A stretch of DNA of 6,577 bases from Candidatus Methanovirga basalitermitum (lineage in GTDB: Archaea > Methanobacteriota > Methanobacteria > Methanobacteriales > Methanobacteriaceae): assembly GCA_031284445.1 (NCBI GenBank), contig JAISZW010000008.1, positions 1 through 6,577 on the forward strand. The letters run 5' to 3'. Below are positions 6,199-6,577 of this stretch, piece after piece (position 1 is the first letter of the stretch; each line of letters begins with the position of its first letter). The position numbers and the translations under genes were made by a program. The notes below the pieces were generated by a model that saw nothing but the letters and a program-made list of their open reading frames with translations, made no database searches and was not told the origin of the DNA.

Positions 6199-6204
6199 TC
6201 ACCT
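6199..6204 (-). promoter_or_regulatory. Ribosome binding site (AGGTGA) for ATG 6194
   Basis: AGGTGA on the minus strand lies 4 nt before ATG 6194. It argues against the longer in-frame extension to 6257. Confidence 0.6.
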
Positions 6205-6315
6205 AAGTACATACTATAACACAGCTTTAATGCTAATAAGTTATAACTCACTATCAATGATTATTTTATCAAATAGTCTTCTAAGTATTATTTGTTTACA
6301 ATATATGGATATTAT

Positions 6316-6325
6316 TATTTAAATA
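6316..6325 (-). promoter_or_regulatory. Probable TATA box of the minus-strand gene block
   Basis: TATTTAAATA contains the archaeal TATA consensus TTTAAATA and is preceded on the minus strand by GAAAAA, a purine-rich BRE-like stretch (6326-6331). A transcription start about 25 nt downstream (near 6290-6295) would leave a leader of about 100 nt before ATG 6194. The left duplication of MITE B begins at 6332, immediately upstream of the BRE. Other AT-rich boxes exist nearer the gene, so the choice is not certain. Confidence 0.45.
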
Positions 6326-6331
6326 CTTTTT

Positions 6332-6339
6332 CACTAAGT
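6332..6339. repeat. Left target-site duplication of MITE B (8 bp)
   Basis: CACTAAGT lies directly before the element and is repeated exactly at 6438-6445, directly after it. Confidence 0.8.
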
Positions 6340-6437
6340 GAGGATGTAAATTTTTGTGGAGTTTTTCTAAAATTTTCAAGTTTATTTATAAATAAAAGTC
6401 AATTTTTCCAAATAACTCCACACTTTTTTACACCCTC
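6340..6437. mobile_element. MITE family B (98 bp, near-palindromic), with 8 bp target duplication
   Basis: The left end begins GAGGATGTAAA and the complement of the right end begins GAGGGTGTAAA. Over the outer 24 bp, 19 positions match, including GTGGAGTT at the inner edge (6356-6363 and its complement 6414-6421). The whole element is symmetrical about 6388/6389, where a perfect 16 bp palindrome TTTATTTATAAATAAA (6381-6396) sits. An exact 8 bp duplication CACTAAGT flanks it. No ORF fits inside. The ends with TGTAAA and an 8 bp duplication recall IS256-type elements, but that assignment is an inference. The ends have nothing in common with family A. It sits just upstream of the probable promoter of the minus-strand block. 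Confidence 0.83.
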
Positions 6438-6445
6438 CACTAAGT
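6438..6445. repeat. Right target-site duplication of MITE B (8 bp)
   Basis: CACTAAGT directly follows the element end at 6437 and is identical to 6332-6339. Confidence 0.8.
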
Positions 6446-6577
6446 TTCTTAATTTTTGAATTATAGTCATTTTGGAAAAGTTTGTCATTTTATAAAATAT
6501 TATATCCAATATAATTTATTTAAATTTGATTTAAAGAATTTTTATAATTATAATTAAGATTAATAATTGATAAACAT
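6446..6577. other. AT-rich intergenic DNA to the window end, no gene seen
   Basis: Together with the MITE B region and the leader of the minus-strand block, this completes about 380 bp without a gene (6195-6577). The stretch is extremely AT-rich, has short TATA-like runs in both directions, and no ORF or tRNA-like structure is visible. It may hold upstream control sites separated from the promoter by the insertion, or the 5' region of a gene beyond the window. Confidence 0.5.

Noticed and set aside
6083..6322. 79-codon plus-strand ORF across the promoter of the minus-strand block
   Set aside because: It overlaps the signal/anchor coding region and the leader, and has no ribosome site or recognisable content.
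6381..6396. TTTATTTATAAATAAA as an independent operator
   Set aside because: It lies exactly at the symmetry centre of MITE B and is explained as the middle of that near-palindromic element.

Overview
The window looks like a chromosomal segment of a very AT-rich euryarchaeal methanogen, most like Methanobrevibacter or a close relative in the Methanobacteriales. The archaeal-type MBF1 gene places it in the Archaea. The Shine-Dalgarno sites of GGTGA/GGAGA type, the archaeal TATA-like box, the CbiH-like protein with a Cys-rich tail and the tandem-domain MgtE carrier all fit that group. The species cannot be named from the sequence alone.

Left part (1-2640): one intact gene lies among decaying and mobile DNA. 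A 119 bp miniature inverted-repeat element (MITE family A) starts at base 1 and ends 36 bp before the start of the MBF1 gene (156-659, +). Next comes a heavily broken DUF362/ferredoxin-type pseudogene (about 691-1465). It has lost its N-terminus, its 4Fe-4S segment and its C-terminal end. A second family A copy (1482-1601) lies in inverted orientation and is flanked by a perfect 10 bp target duplication. It is inserted at the 5' edge of a degenerate DDE transposase (about 1602-2489). Nothing else recognisable lies between there and 2635.

Right part (2636-6577): four intact genes on the minus strand form a compact block, read from right to left. They are a membrane-anchored protein of unknown function, a CbiH-like tetrapyrrole-methylase-fold protein with a Cys-rich C-terminal domain, a PhoU-like/RCK_C protein, and a two-domain MgtE/SLC41-type cation carrier. 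Gaps are 18 bp, 2 bp and 59 bp, so co-transcription is likely. The last two look like a regulator and transporter pair for a divalent cation, probably Mg2+. The CbiH-like protein has lost the glycine-rich SAM-binding loops of its family and may no longer be an ordinary corrin methyltransferase. A TATA-like box at 6316-6325 probably drives the block.

Just upstream of that box (6340-6437) lies a second, unrelated miniature element (family B, 98 bp, near-palindromic over its whole length) with an exact 8 bp target duplication. So three miniature elements of two families occur in 6.6 kb, and two of them sit beside gene promoters.
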